A stretch of 38,644 nucleotides of DNA from Methylibium sp031393925 (GTDB taxonomy: Bacteria > Pseudomonadota > Gammaproteobacteria > Burkholderiales > Burkholderiaceae_C): positions 1 to 38,644 of the forward strand of contig NZ_JANMWL010000227.1 in the NCBI RefSeq assembly GCF_031393925.1. The letters run 5' to 3'. A program made the translations under genes and the position numbers. The number at the start of each line of letters is the position of its first letter. The stretch's first letter is position 1. This document shows, piece by piece, positions 32,395 through 38,644 of this stretch. Under the pieces are notes generated by a model. It did no database searches. It was given only the letters and a program-made list of their open reading frames with translations, and was not told the DNA's origin.

Positions 32395-33696
32395 ATGCCC
32401 GAAGCCCTGCAAGCCGTTAAAGGCATGAACGACCTGCTGCCGCCCGAGTCGGCGCGCTGGGAATGGCTCGAGGACACCGTGCGCGCGGTAATGCGCCGCC
32501 ACGGCTACGCCAACATCCGCACCCCGGTCGTCGAGCCGACCGTGCTGTTCGTGCGCGGCCTTGGCGAGGTGACCGACATCGTCGAGAAGGAGATGTACTC
32601 CTTCATCGATTCGATGAACGGCGACGCGCTGACCTTGCGCCCCGAAGGCACGGCCGGGGTGGTGCGCGCCGCGACCGAGCATTCGATGCTCTACGACGGC
32701 GGCAAGCGGCTCTACTACATCGGCGCGATGTTTCGCCACGAGCGCCCGCAAAAGGGACGCTACCGGCAGTTCCACCAGGTCGGTGTCGAGGTGCTCGGCT
32801 TTCCCGGCCCGGACGTCGACGCAGAGACCATCCTGCTGTGCCGCGCCTTGTGGCGCGCGCTCGGCCTGGGCGAGGCCGACGCGCGCTTGGAACTTAACAG
32901 CCTGGGCCAGCCCGAGGAGCGCCGCGCGCACCGCCAGGCGCTGGTGGCGCACTTCGAGCTTCACGCCGAGCAGCTTGATGACGACGCACGGCGTCGCTTG
33001 CACAGCAACCCGCTGCGCATCCTCGACAGCAAGAACCCGTCGATGCAGCCGCTGGTGGACGCCGCGCCGAAGCTGATGGACTTCCTGGGAGCGGCCTCGC
33101 TCGCGCACTTCGACGCGGTGCGCGTGGTGCTCGACGCCGCCGGTGTGCCCTACCGCATCAACCCGCGCCTCGTGCGTGGCATGGACTACTACAACCTGAC
33201 GGTGTTCGAGTGGGTCACCGAGCGGCTTGGCGCGCCGCTGACGATCTGCGGCGGTGGCCGCTACGACACTTTGGTCGAACAGCTCGGTGGCAAGCCGGCG
33301 CCCGGCGTCGGCTGGGCCCTGGGTATGGAACGATTGCTGCTGCTGCTGACCGAGGTCGGCGCCGAGCCGCCGGCCGTGGTGCCCGATGCCTACGCGATCG
33401 TGCCGAGCGCGGCGGCCCTGCCGTGGGCGATGGTCGTCGTCGATGCGCTGCGCGCGGCGGGCATTGCGGTGGTGTTGCACGCCGCCGGCAAGGACGGGCC
33501 GAGCAGCATGAAATCGCAGTTCAAGAAGGCCGACGCAAGTGGCGCACGGCATGCGCTCGTGTTCGGTGCCGACGAGCTGGCGCTGGGCATGGTGGGCCTC
33601 AAGCCCCTCAGGGCCGTCGAGGGCGCGGTTGCTTCCCAGACCTTGCGTCCGCTCGCCGACGCCGCCAGCTGGGCGGCCGAGATGCTCCGTTCATAA
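32395..33696 (+). CDS. hisS: Histidyl-tRNA synthetase
   Basis: HisS is a class II aminoacyl-tRNA synthetase. The 433-residue protein has motif 2 (RPEGT, then FRHERPQKGRYRQFHQ), the histidine-specific LVRGMDYYNLTVFEW and GGGRYD, and motif 3 (GVGWALGMERLLLL), followed by the anticodon-binding domain (about 330-430). ATG 32395 gives the family start. The 114-nt gap after ispG holds a hairpin-forming pair (AGCGCGA at 32325-32331 with TCGCGCT at 32348-32354) and no recognised gene. Confidence 0.97.
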   Translation: MPEALQAVKGMNDLLPPESARWEWLEDTVRAVMRRHGYANIRTPVVEPTVLFVRGLGEVTDIVEKEMYSFIDSMNGDALTLRPEGTAGVVRAATEHSMLYDGGKRLYYIGAMFRHERPQKGRYRQFHQVGVEVLGFPGPDVDAETILLCRALWRALGLGEADARLELNSLGQPEERRAHRQALVAHFELHAEQLDDDARRRLHSNPLRILDSKNPSMQPLVDAAPKLMDFLGAASLAHFDAVRVVLDAAGVPYRINPRLVRGMDYYNLTVFEWVTERLGAPLTICGGGRYDTLVEQLGGKPAPGVGWALGMERLLLLLTEVGAEPPAVVPDAYAIVPSAAALPWAMVVVDALRAAGIAVVLHAAGKDGPSSMKSQFKKADASGARHALVFGADELALGMVGLKPLRAVEGAVASQTLRPLADAASWAAEMLRS

Positions 33697-33732
33697 TCCG
33701 CGCTTCGTTCGCGCCCCCCGCAAAGCACACGC

Positions 33733-34446
33733 ATGGCCACGCCTCTCAACCTCCAGGATCAAGAACAGCTCGACCAGCTCAAGCATTTCTGGAAGCAATA
33801 CGGCAACCTGATCACTTGGCTGGTCATCCTCGCGCTCGCCGGATTCGCTGCCTTCAACGGCTGGCAGTGGCTCGAGCGCGACCGTTCGGTCAAGGCCGGT
33901 GCGCTTTACGACGAACTCGACAAAGCGGTGCAGGCCGGCGATGCCGACAAGACGGCGCGCGTCTTTGCCGACCTGAAAGAGCGCCACGGCTCGACCGCCT
34001 TCGCCGAGCAGGGCGGCATGCTGGCCGCCAAGCTGCAGTTTGAAAAGGGCCAGCTCGACGCCGCGCGTGCCAGCCTCGAATGGGTGGCGACCAACGCCAC
34101 CGAAAAGCAGTACCAATGGCTGGCGAAATTGCGGCTGGCGGGCCTGCTGCTCGACCAGAAAAAATACGACGAGGCGCTGGCCGCGCTGGCCGCCTTGCCG
34201 AGCGACGCCGACAAGGCGTTCATGGCGCTCGCTGCCGACCGCCGTGGCGACATTTTGTTCGCCCAGGGCAAGGCCGACGAGGCCCGAGCCGCCTACCGTG
34301 CGGCCTACGATGCAATGGACGCGTCGCTCGACCTGCGGCGTCTCGTGGACGCCAAGCTCACGTCGTTAGGCGCCGCGCCCGACGAGCCCGCTGCGGGCGC
34401 GACTGCCCCGGCTGCTTCGGCTGCGCTCGCGGGAGCGTCGAAGTGA
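33733..34446 (+). CDS. yfgM: YfgM family tetratricopeptide membrane protein
   Basis: YfgM is a bitopic protein that binds SecYEG and PpiD and helps exported proteins. The 237-residue product has a cytoplasmic N-terminus with LNLQDQEQLDQLKHFWKQYG, one transmembrane segment (about 25-44), a periplasmic TPR-like helical region (about 55-200), and an Ala-rich end. It is located between hisS and bamB, as in many proteobacteria. A CATAAT box near 33692 could be a weak internal promoter. Its stop overlaps the bamB GTG start (GTGA). Confidence 0.92.
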   Translation: MATPLNLQDQEQLDQLKHFWKQYGNLITWLVILALAGFAAFNGWQWLERDRSVKAGALYDELDKAVQAGDADKTARVFADLKERHGSTAFAEQGGMLAAKLQFEKGQLDAARASLEWVATNATEKQYQWLAKLRLAGLLLDQKKYDEALAALAALPSDADKAFMALAADRRGDILFAQGKADEARAAYRAAYDAMDASLDLRRLVDAKLTSLGAAPDEPAAGATAPAASAALAGASK

Positions 34447-35579
34447 GCCGCGCCCTGCGTTGCTGGGCCGCCGCGTCGCTGGTGCTGGTGCTGGTGCTGG
34501 TGCTGGTGGCTTGTTCCAGCGGCCCCGAGAAACCCAAACCCACACCGCTCGAGAATCTCACGCCGAAAGTGGCCGGGCGCCAGGTCTGGCGCCACGACCT
34601 GGGCACGGTGAGGTTTCCCTTGCGCATGGCCGCCACGGCCGACGCGGTGGTGCTCGCCAGTTCCGACGGCGGCGTGTTCGCGCTGGCGGCCGAGGGTGGG
34701 CGCGAGTTGTGGCGCGGCGACGCGAACGGCAAGCTCAGTGCCGGCGTCGGCAGTGACGGCCGCTACGCCAGCGTGGTGACCACCGACAACGAACTGGTCG
34801 TGCTCGACGCCGGCAAGCCACTGTGGCGTGCGCGCCTGCCCACGCGAGTGGTGACGCCGCCGCTGGTAGCAGGCGAGCGCGTGTTCGTGCTCGGCGTCGA
34901 CCGCAGCGTGCAGGCCTTCGATGTGCTCGACGGCCGCAAGCTCTGGGTCCAGCAGCGCGCGGGCGATCCACTCACGCTGCTGCAGCCGGGCGTGTTGCTG
35001 CCCTACAAGGACACGCTGGTGGTGGGGCACGGCGCGCGCCTGGCCGGGCTCGACCCCCTGCGCGGCACGCTGCGCTGGGAGGCCACGGTCGCTTCGCCGC
35101 GCGGCACCAATGAAGTCGAACGCCTGGCCGACTTGGTCGGCCCCGCAGTGCGCGTGGGCGAGACGATCTGTGCGCGCGGTTTCCAGGTGGCGGTCGGTTG
35201 CGTCAATGCCGAGCGCGGCGTGGCGACTTGGGCCAAGAATGTCGGCGGCACGACCGGCGTGGCGGCCGACGAGCAGTTCGTTTACGGCGCCGATGCCAGT
35301 GACCGCATCTCCGCCTGGAAGCGCGTCGGCGGCGATGTCGCCTGGACGTCCGAGCGCTTGCTGTACCGCAACTTGAGCGCACCGCTGGTGGCGGGCCGCG
35401 CGCTGGTGTTCGGTGATTTCGAAGGACAGGTTCATTTCATCGACCCTGAAAACGGGCAGGCGCTGTTGCGCCTGCCGACCGATGGCAAGGCCATCATCGG
35501 CGCGCCGGTCAAGGCGGGCGACACGATCGTGGTGCTGACGCAAGCGGGCGGTGTCTTCGCGTTCCGACCGCAACCATGA
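34443..35579 (+). CDS. bamB: Outer membrane assembly lipoprotein BamB
   Basis: BamB is the beta-propeller lipoprotein of the BAM complex that contacts BamA POTRA domains. The start is GTG 34443, overlapping the yfgM stop (GTGA), with GGGAG 7 nt upstream. The 378-residue protein has a lipoprotein signal whose core is five Leu-Val pairs coded by a perfect hexanucleotide repeat, with lipobox LVAC and C24. PQQ-like blades follow, for example GVFALAAEGGRELWRGD, LVVLDAGKPLWRARL, VQAFDVLDGRKLWV and VHFIDPENGQALLRL. The stop overlaps the der start. Confidence 0.95.
   Translation: MSRALRCWAAASLVLVLVLVLVACSSGPEKPKPTPLENLTPKVAGRQVWRHDLGTVRFPLRMAATADAVVLASSDGGVFALAAEGGRELWRGDANGKLSAGVGSDGRYASVVTTDNELVVLDAGKPLWRARLPTRVVTPPLVAGERVFVLGVDRSVQAFDVLDGRKLWVQQRAGDPLTLLQPGVLLPYKDTLVVGHGARLAGLDPLRGTLRWEATVASPRGTNEVERLADLVGPAVRVGETICARGFQVAVGCVNAERGVATWAKNVGGTTGVAADEQFVYGADASDRISAWKRVGGDVAWTSERLLYRNLSAPLVAGRALVFGDFEGQVHFIDPENGQALLRLPTDGKAIIGAPVKAGDTIVVLTQAGGVFAFRPQP
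34479..34508 (+). repeat. In-frame hexanucleotide repeat (CTGGTG)5 in the bamB signal peptide
   Basis: Five perfect CTGGTG units code Leu-Val x5, residues 13-22 of BamB, the hydrophobic core of its signal peptide. A gain or loss of one unit changes the core by two residues without a frameshift. Confidence 0.97.
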
Positions 35580-36916
35580 AGCCGGTGTTGGCGCTCGTCG
35601 GGCGCCCCAATGTCGGCAAGTCGACATTGTTCAACCGGCTCACCAAGAGCCGCGACGCGATCGTCGCCGACTTCGCCGGCCTCACGCGTGACCGTCATTA
35701 CGGCGACGGGCGCTTGGGCGAGCGCGAATTCATCTGCATCGACACCGGCGGCTTCGAGCCCACGGCCGAGAGCGGCATCTACATGGAGATGGCCAAGCAG
35801 ACCCGCCAGGCGGTCGCCGAGGCCGATGCGGTGATCTTCGTGGTCGACGTGCGGGCCGGCGTCTCCTCGCAAGACCACGACATCGCGCGTTACCTGCGCA
35901 CTGCGGGCAAGAAGTTGGTGCTGGCGGCCAACAAGGCCGAGGGCATGCTCGAAGGCATTCAGCTCGCCGAGTTCTACGAGCTGGGCGTGGGCGAGCCGCT
36001 GGCCGTGTCGGCGGCGCATGGCCAAGGCATTCGCAGCTTGCTGGAAGCCGCACTCGAGGACTTCGTCTTCGACGAGCCGCCCGAGGGCGCGCTCGACGAT
36101 CCCGACCGCCCGATCCGCCTGGCCGTCGCCGGCCGGCCCAATGTCGGCAAGTCGACCCTCATCAACACCTGGCTCGGCGAGGAGCGGCTGGTGGCCTTCG
36201 ACCAGCCCGGCACCACACGCGACGCGATCAGCGTGCCCTTCGAGCGCGGCGGCCAGAAATTCGAGCTGATCGACACCGCCGGCCTGCGCCGCAAGGGCAG
36301 GGTGTTCGAGGCGATCGAGAAGTTCTCGGTGGTCAAGACGCTGCAGGCCATCGCGGACGCCAACGTCGTGCTGCTGCTGCTCGACGCGACGCAGGGTGTG
36401 ACCGACCAGGACGCGCACATCGCCGGCTATATCCTCGATTCCGGCCGCGCCGTGGTGTTGGCGGTCAACAAGTGGGACGCGGTCGACAGCTACCAGCGCG
36501 AGATGCTGCAACGCTCGATCGAGCAGCGCCTGGCGTTCTTGAAGTTCGCGCCGGTGCTCCACATGTCGGCCCTCAAGCGCCAGGGCCTGGGGCCCGTGTG
36601 GAAGTCGATCGCCGACGCCTGGGTTTCGGCCACGAAGAAGCTGCCGACGCCGATCCTCACGAGATTGCTCCTCGAAGCGGTGCAGTTCCAGCAGCCCAAG
36701 CGAGCCGGCGCGTTCCGACCCAAGCTGCGCTATGCCCACCAGGGCGGACAAAATCCGCCAATCATCGTGATCCACGGCAATTCACTCGAGCACGTGACCG
36801 ATTCCTACAAGCGTTTTCTCGAGGGGCGCTTTCGCACCCACTTCCAGCTCAGCGGGACCCCGCTGCGCATTGAAATGAAATCGTCGCGCAACCCGTTCGC
36901 CAAGAACGACTCCTGA
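35576..36916 (+). CDS. der: Ribosome biogenesis GTPase Der (EngA)
   Basis: Der has two tandem GTPase domains and acts in 50S subunit assembly. The 446-residue protein has P-loops GRPNVGKSTLFN (K15) and GRPNVGKSTLINTW (K192), G3 motifs DTGGF and DTAGL, G4 motifs NKAEG and NKWD, and a C-terminal KH-like domain (about 360-440; NPPIIVIHGNSLEHV). The ATG overlaps the bamB stop (ATGA). The TGA stop at 36914-36916 lies inside the 5-bp direct repeat that borders the insertion sequence, so the coding region is intact. Confidence 0.97.
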   Translation: MKPVLALVGRPNVGKSTLFNRLTKSRDAIVADFAGLTRDRHYGDGRLGEREFICIDTGGFEPTAESGIYMEMAKQTRQAVAEADAVIFVVDVRAGVSSQDHDIARYLRTAGKKLVLAANKAEGMLEGIQLAEFYELGVGEPLAVSAAHGQGIRSLLEAALEDFVFDEPPEGALDDPDRPIRLAVAGRPNVGKSTLINTWLGEERLVAFDQPGTTRDAISVPFERGGQKFELIDTAGLRRKGRVFEAIEKFSVVKTLQAIADANVVLLLLDATQGVTDQDAHIAGYILDSGRAVVLAVNKWDAVDSYQREMLQRSIEQRLAFLKFAPVLHMSALKRQGLGPVWKSIADAWVSATKKLPTPILTRLLLEAVQFQQPKRAGAFRPKLRYAHQGGQNPPIIVIHGNSLEHVTDSYKRFLEGRFRTHFQLSGTPLRIEMKSSRNPFAKNDS

Positions 36917-36917
36917 G
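36913..36917 (+). repeat. Left target-site duplication CTGAG
   Basis: CTGAG directly precedes the left end of the IS and recurs at 38638-38642. It contains the der stop codon. Confidence 0.65.
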
Positions 36918-36934
36918 AGCCCGTGAACGTTTCA
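36918..36934 (+). repeat. IS left inverted repeat
   Basis: AGCCCGTGAACGTTTCA pairs with the right end with 4 mismatches out of 17. Confidence 0.75.
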
Positions 36935-37091
36935 ATTTTGCAGATGGATTCGACGCATCGAGGCTTGCGCGCTTTGCGGGAGGAAGCGACGACTCGATTC
37001 GACAGGGAATTCGTCTGTCGAGGTGGCTTTGCGTTGATGGAGGGCTTTATGGGCCGCAAAGGCGGGCCGCGTCAGCCTATTTCCGGCGTCT

Positions 37092-38605
37092 TCAGGCCGC
37101 GAACGCGAAGCTCAAAGCCATCATTCGCTTCAGGTTGTGGGCAAGCGCGTGCCACAGCAACACGGCGCGCGCCTTGATCAGTCCGCGCACGTTGAAGCGC
37201 TGCAAACCGCGGTTGCGCAAATGCGCGTTGGTGCACTCGATGCTGGCCGCTCGCTCCTTGTAGATCAGTTTTGCCGCATCGGTGCCCATGCGCTCGCGCC
37301 ACTGGCTCAGCGCCTGGCTGTCGCCGGGCAGCGGCGCATACCGATCACGCTGCTTGTCCTTGGGCGCGATCACACCGGTGCGAATACTTTGGTGGCCCGC
37401 GACTCGAGCTGTTCGATGTGCCCGTGCTTGGCAAAGCCCCCATCGGCCAGCCACTCATCTGGTACCCGTGCGTAGCGCTCCTGGTGCTGCTCATGCATGG
37501 GCAGCATCTGGTTCATGTCGCTGCCCGAGTTGATGAGGTCCACGCCCGTAACGATCATCGTGCCGGTGTCCACCGCGAGTTGCGCATTGAACGCCGGGCG
37601 CAAGCCACCATCGGCCATCTTCATCACGCGCGCCTCATGATCGGTGCTGCTCGCACGCGGCTCCTTGGGCTTCTTGGCTTGCTTGGCCTCTTTGGGTTGT
37701 TTCTCGGCGGTTTGCTCGCCCACCGGTTGACTGTCCGGGACCGGCTCGGTTCGAGCCGTCTCGTCTCGCGCCGGGTCGGCCTGGGGGCTGTCGGCTTGGC
37801 GCTTCTTGCCCTTGCCCGACATGCTCTTGTCGATCTCGTCCATCGCCTCGAGGGCGCACGCAATGCGTTGTTCGCGTTCGGTCGCAGCACGCTGGCGCGC
37901 CGCACGCACGCGGCGGGTGCCTGCACCCGGGTCGTCGGCCACTTCCTGCTTGAGCGCTTGAACTTGGGCCTGTGCGTCTTGCATCGGTTGCCCCAAGGTC
38001 TCGCGGCGCCTGAAGCTGGCCGCACCTGCATGGGCACGCACGCGCATGCCGTCGTGGGCCACCCGGTTCATGCTGACCAGGCCTTGGGACAGCAGGGCTG
38101 CCACGTTGCGGGTGAGTTGACCGTCCAGCCACTGCGCGTGCCCGACCCGGAAGTCGCCCAGCGTGTGGTGGTTCACACCCACACCGCCGCACAGCCAGCG
38201 GTAGGCATCGTCGCTCTCGCACAGCCGGTCGAGTTCGCGTGCCGAACCCACACCGTCCAGCGTCGCGTACAGCCCTAGGCTCATCAGAATGGCGGGGTCA
38301 ATGGGCGCGCGCCCGACACTGCCTTGGACGGCACGGATCTGCGCGTACAGGGCTTGAAGATCAAGCGCCTGCACGAAGGCCCAGACGGCACGGGCTTGGT
38401 GCTCGGCGGGCAACGCCGAGTCAAGGTCACAGGCGCGCAGCTCGACTTGGTTGCGCACCGCGCTTTGCACGCGCGGCGTACCTTTGGGCGTGCTGCGCTT
38501 CAGCGCAGCGGTGCTATCCGCAGGAACAGCCAAGCCCTCGAACAGTGCGCCTGTGTGCCCATTCGGGCTCGGTTCGGTCGTGATGCTGCTCATGCGAAAA
38601 CACAT
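37092..38605 (-). pseudogene. IS1182-family DDE transposase, split by frameshift
   Basis: The N-terminal part (411 codons, 38605 to 37370) has the DUF772 region (DPAILMSLGLYATLDGVGSARELDRL) and most of a DDE domain, including VAHDGMRVRAHAG, AVDTGTMIVTGVD and WLADGGFAKHGHIEQLE, and ends early at FAPV-stop. The missing C-terminal part continues in another frame (IAPKDKQRDRYAPL to FAFAA, stop at 37092) and carries KERAASIECTNAHLRNRGL with the candidate catalytic Glu. Joining the two needs a -1 shift near 37370-37380. No classic slippery heptamer is seen there, so decay is more likely than programmed frameshifting. Together the parts would give about 500 residues. The ATG at 38605 lies 15 nt inside the right repeat; ATG 38593 is an alternative. 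Confidence 0.85.
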
Positions 38606-38620
38606 GCAGCATTCGTGCCG

Positions 38621-38637
38621 TCAAATGTTCACAGACT
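38621..38637 (-). repeat. IS right inverted repeat
   Basis: On the minus strand it reads AGTCTGTGAACATTTGA, matching 13 of 17 positions of the left end. Confidence 0.75.
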
Positions 38638-38642
38638 CTGAG
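38638..38642 (+). repeat. Right target-site duplication CTGAG
   Basis: This is the second copy of CTGAG, directly after the IS. Only two more bases are in the window, so the native right flank cannot be identified. Confidence 0.6.
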
Positions 38643-38644
38643 AT

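Larger units (their letters stand above)
36918..38637 (-). mobile_element. IS1182-family insertion sequence, transposase frameshifted
   Basis: The element is 1720 bp, within the usual IS1182 range. Ends are 17-bp imperfect inverted repeats (36918-36934 and 38621-38637; 13 of 17 match), bordered by CTGAG duplications. It holds one transposase gene on the minus strand, broken by a frameshift. The 174-bp segment at the left (36918-37091) is non-coding and carries a hairpin TCGACAG/CTGTCGA (36999-37021) with a 9-nt loop. The element sits between der and the place where hfq is usual. Family assignment is from protein features. Confidence 0.85.

Noticed and set aside
36923..37177. 84-codon ORF at the left end of the IS
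   Set aside because: It begins inside the inverted repeat and overlaps the transposase 3' end on the other strand; no known IS1182 accessory gene fits.
37365..37385. Programmed -1 frameshift in the transposase
   Set aside because: No X-XXY-YYZ heptamer or strong downstream structure is seen; members of this family normally use a single frame.

Overview
The window is GC-rich, densely packed chromosomal DNA from a betaproteobacterium. The gene orders sucA-sucB-lpdA-zapE, queG/tsaE-amiC-mutL, scpB-rluB and ndk-rlmN-pilW-rodZ-ispG-hisS-yfgM-bamB-der point to Burkholderiales, probably the Rubrivivax/Leptothrix/Methylibium group. That placement is inferred from gene order and protein character; no database was searched. 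There is no rRNA, tRNA, CRISPR array, prophage or biosynthetic cluster. Most of the window is core housekeeping, with one insertion sequence at the right edge.

Layout. 1-440 (-) is the 5' part of mutL. 537-1202 (+) is a DedA membrane protein set between mutL and its usual partners. 1278-3085 (-) holds amiC and tsaE, divergent from queG (3080-4189). 4360-5864 (+) carries an atypical SDR and a glutathione transferase, ended by a strong terminator. 6023-6925 (-) is an AEC permease. A short remnant of a tricarboxylate-binding protein precedes xerD (7108-8004), which is followed by a PAP2 phosphatase and a (GCAACC)9 tract. A DUF455 protein (-) diverges from a gamma-carbonic anhydrase and hslO. 11424-18866 is the 2-oxoglutarate dehydrogenase operon sucA-sucB-lpdA, then zapE and a periplasmic coiled-coil protein; sucA has a structured leader. 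A PP2C phosphatase (-) diverges from a DUF465 protein and a DinG/YoaA-type iron-sulfur helicase. bamD (-) diverges from rluD, which is followed by scpB-rluB. 27535-36916 runs from ndk to der, mostly with overlapping genes. 36918-38637 is an IS1182-family element inserted 1 nt after the der stop codon, where hfq would normally come next.

How the genes work together. Three themes recur. One is energy metabolism (2-oxoglutarate dehydrogenase, nucleoside diphosphate kinase). The second is envelope building and cell division (AmiC, DedA, ZapE, RodZ, BamB, BamD, YfgM, PilW). The third is translation and RNA modification or genome upkeep (TsaE, QueG, RluD, RluB, RlmN, HisS, Der, MutL, XerD, ScpB, DinG-like helicase).

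I did not find a convincing new biological system. The points most worth a second look are: -10-like boxes only 6-8 nt before several start codons (possible leaderless mRNAs), some shared between divergent genes; a TTG start that gives AmiC a twin-arginine signal; the sucA leader RNA; an in-frame hexanucleotide repeat coding the BamB signal-peptide core; and the frameshifted IS at the der stop codon.
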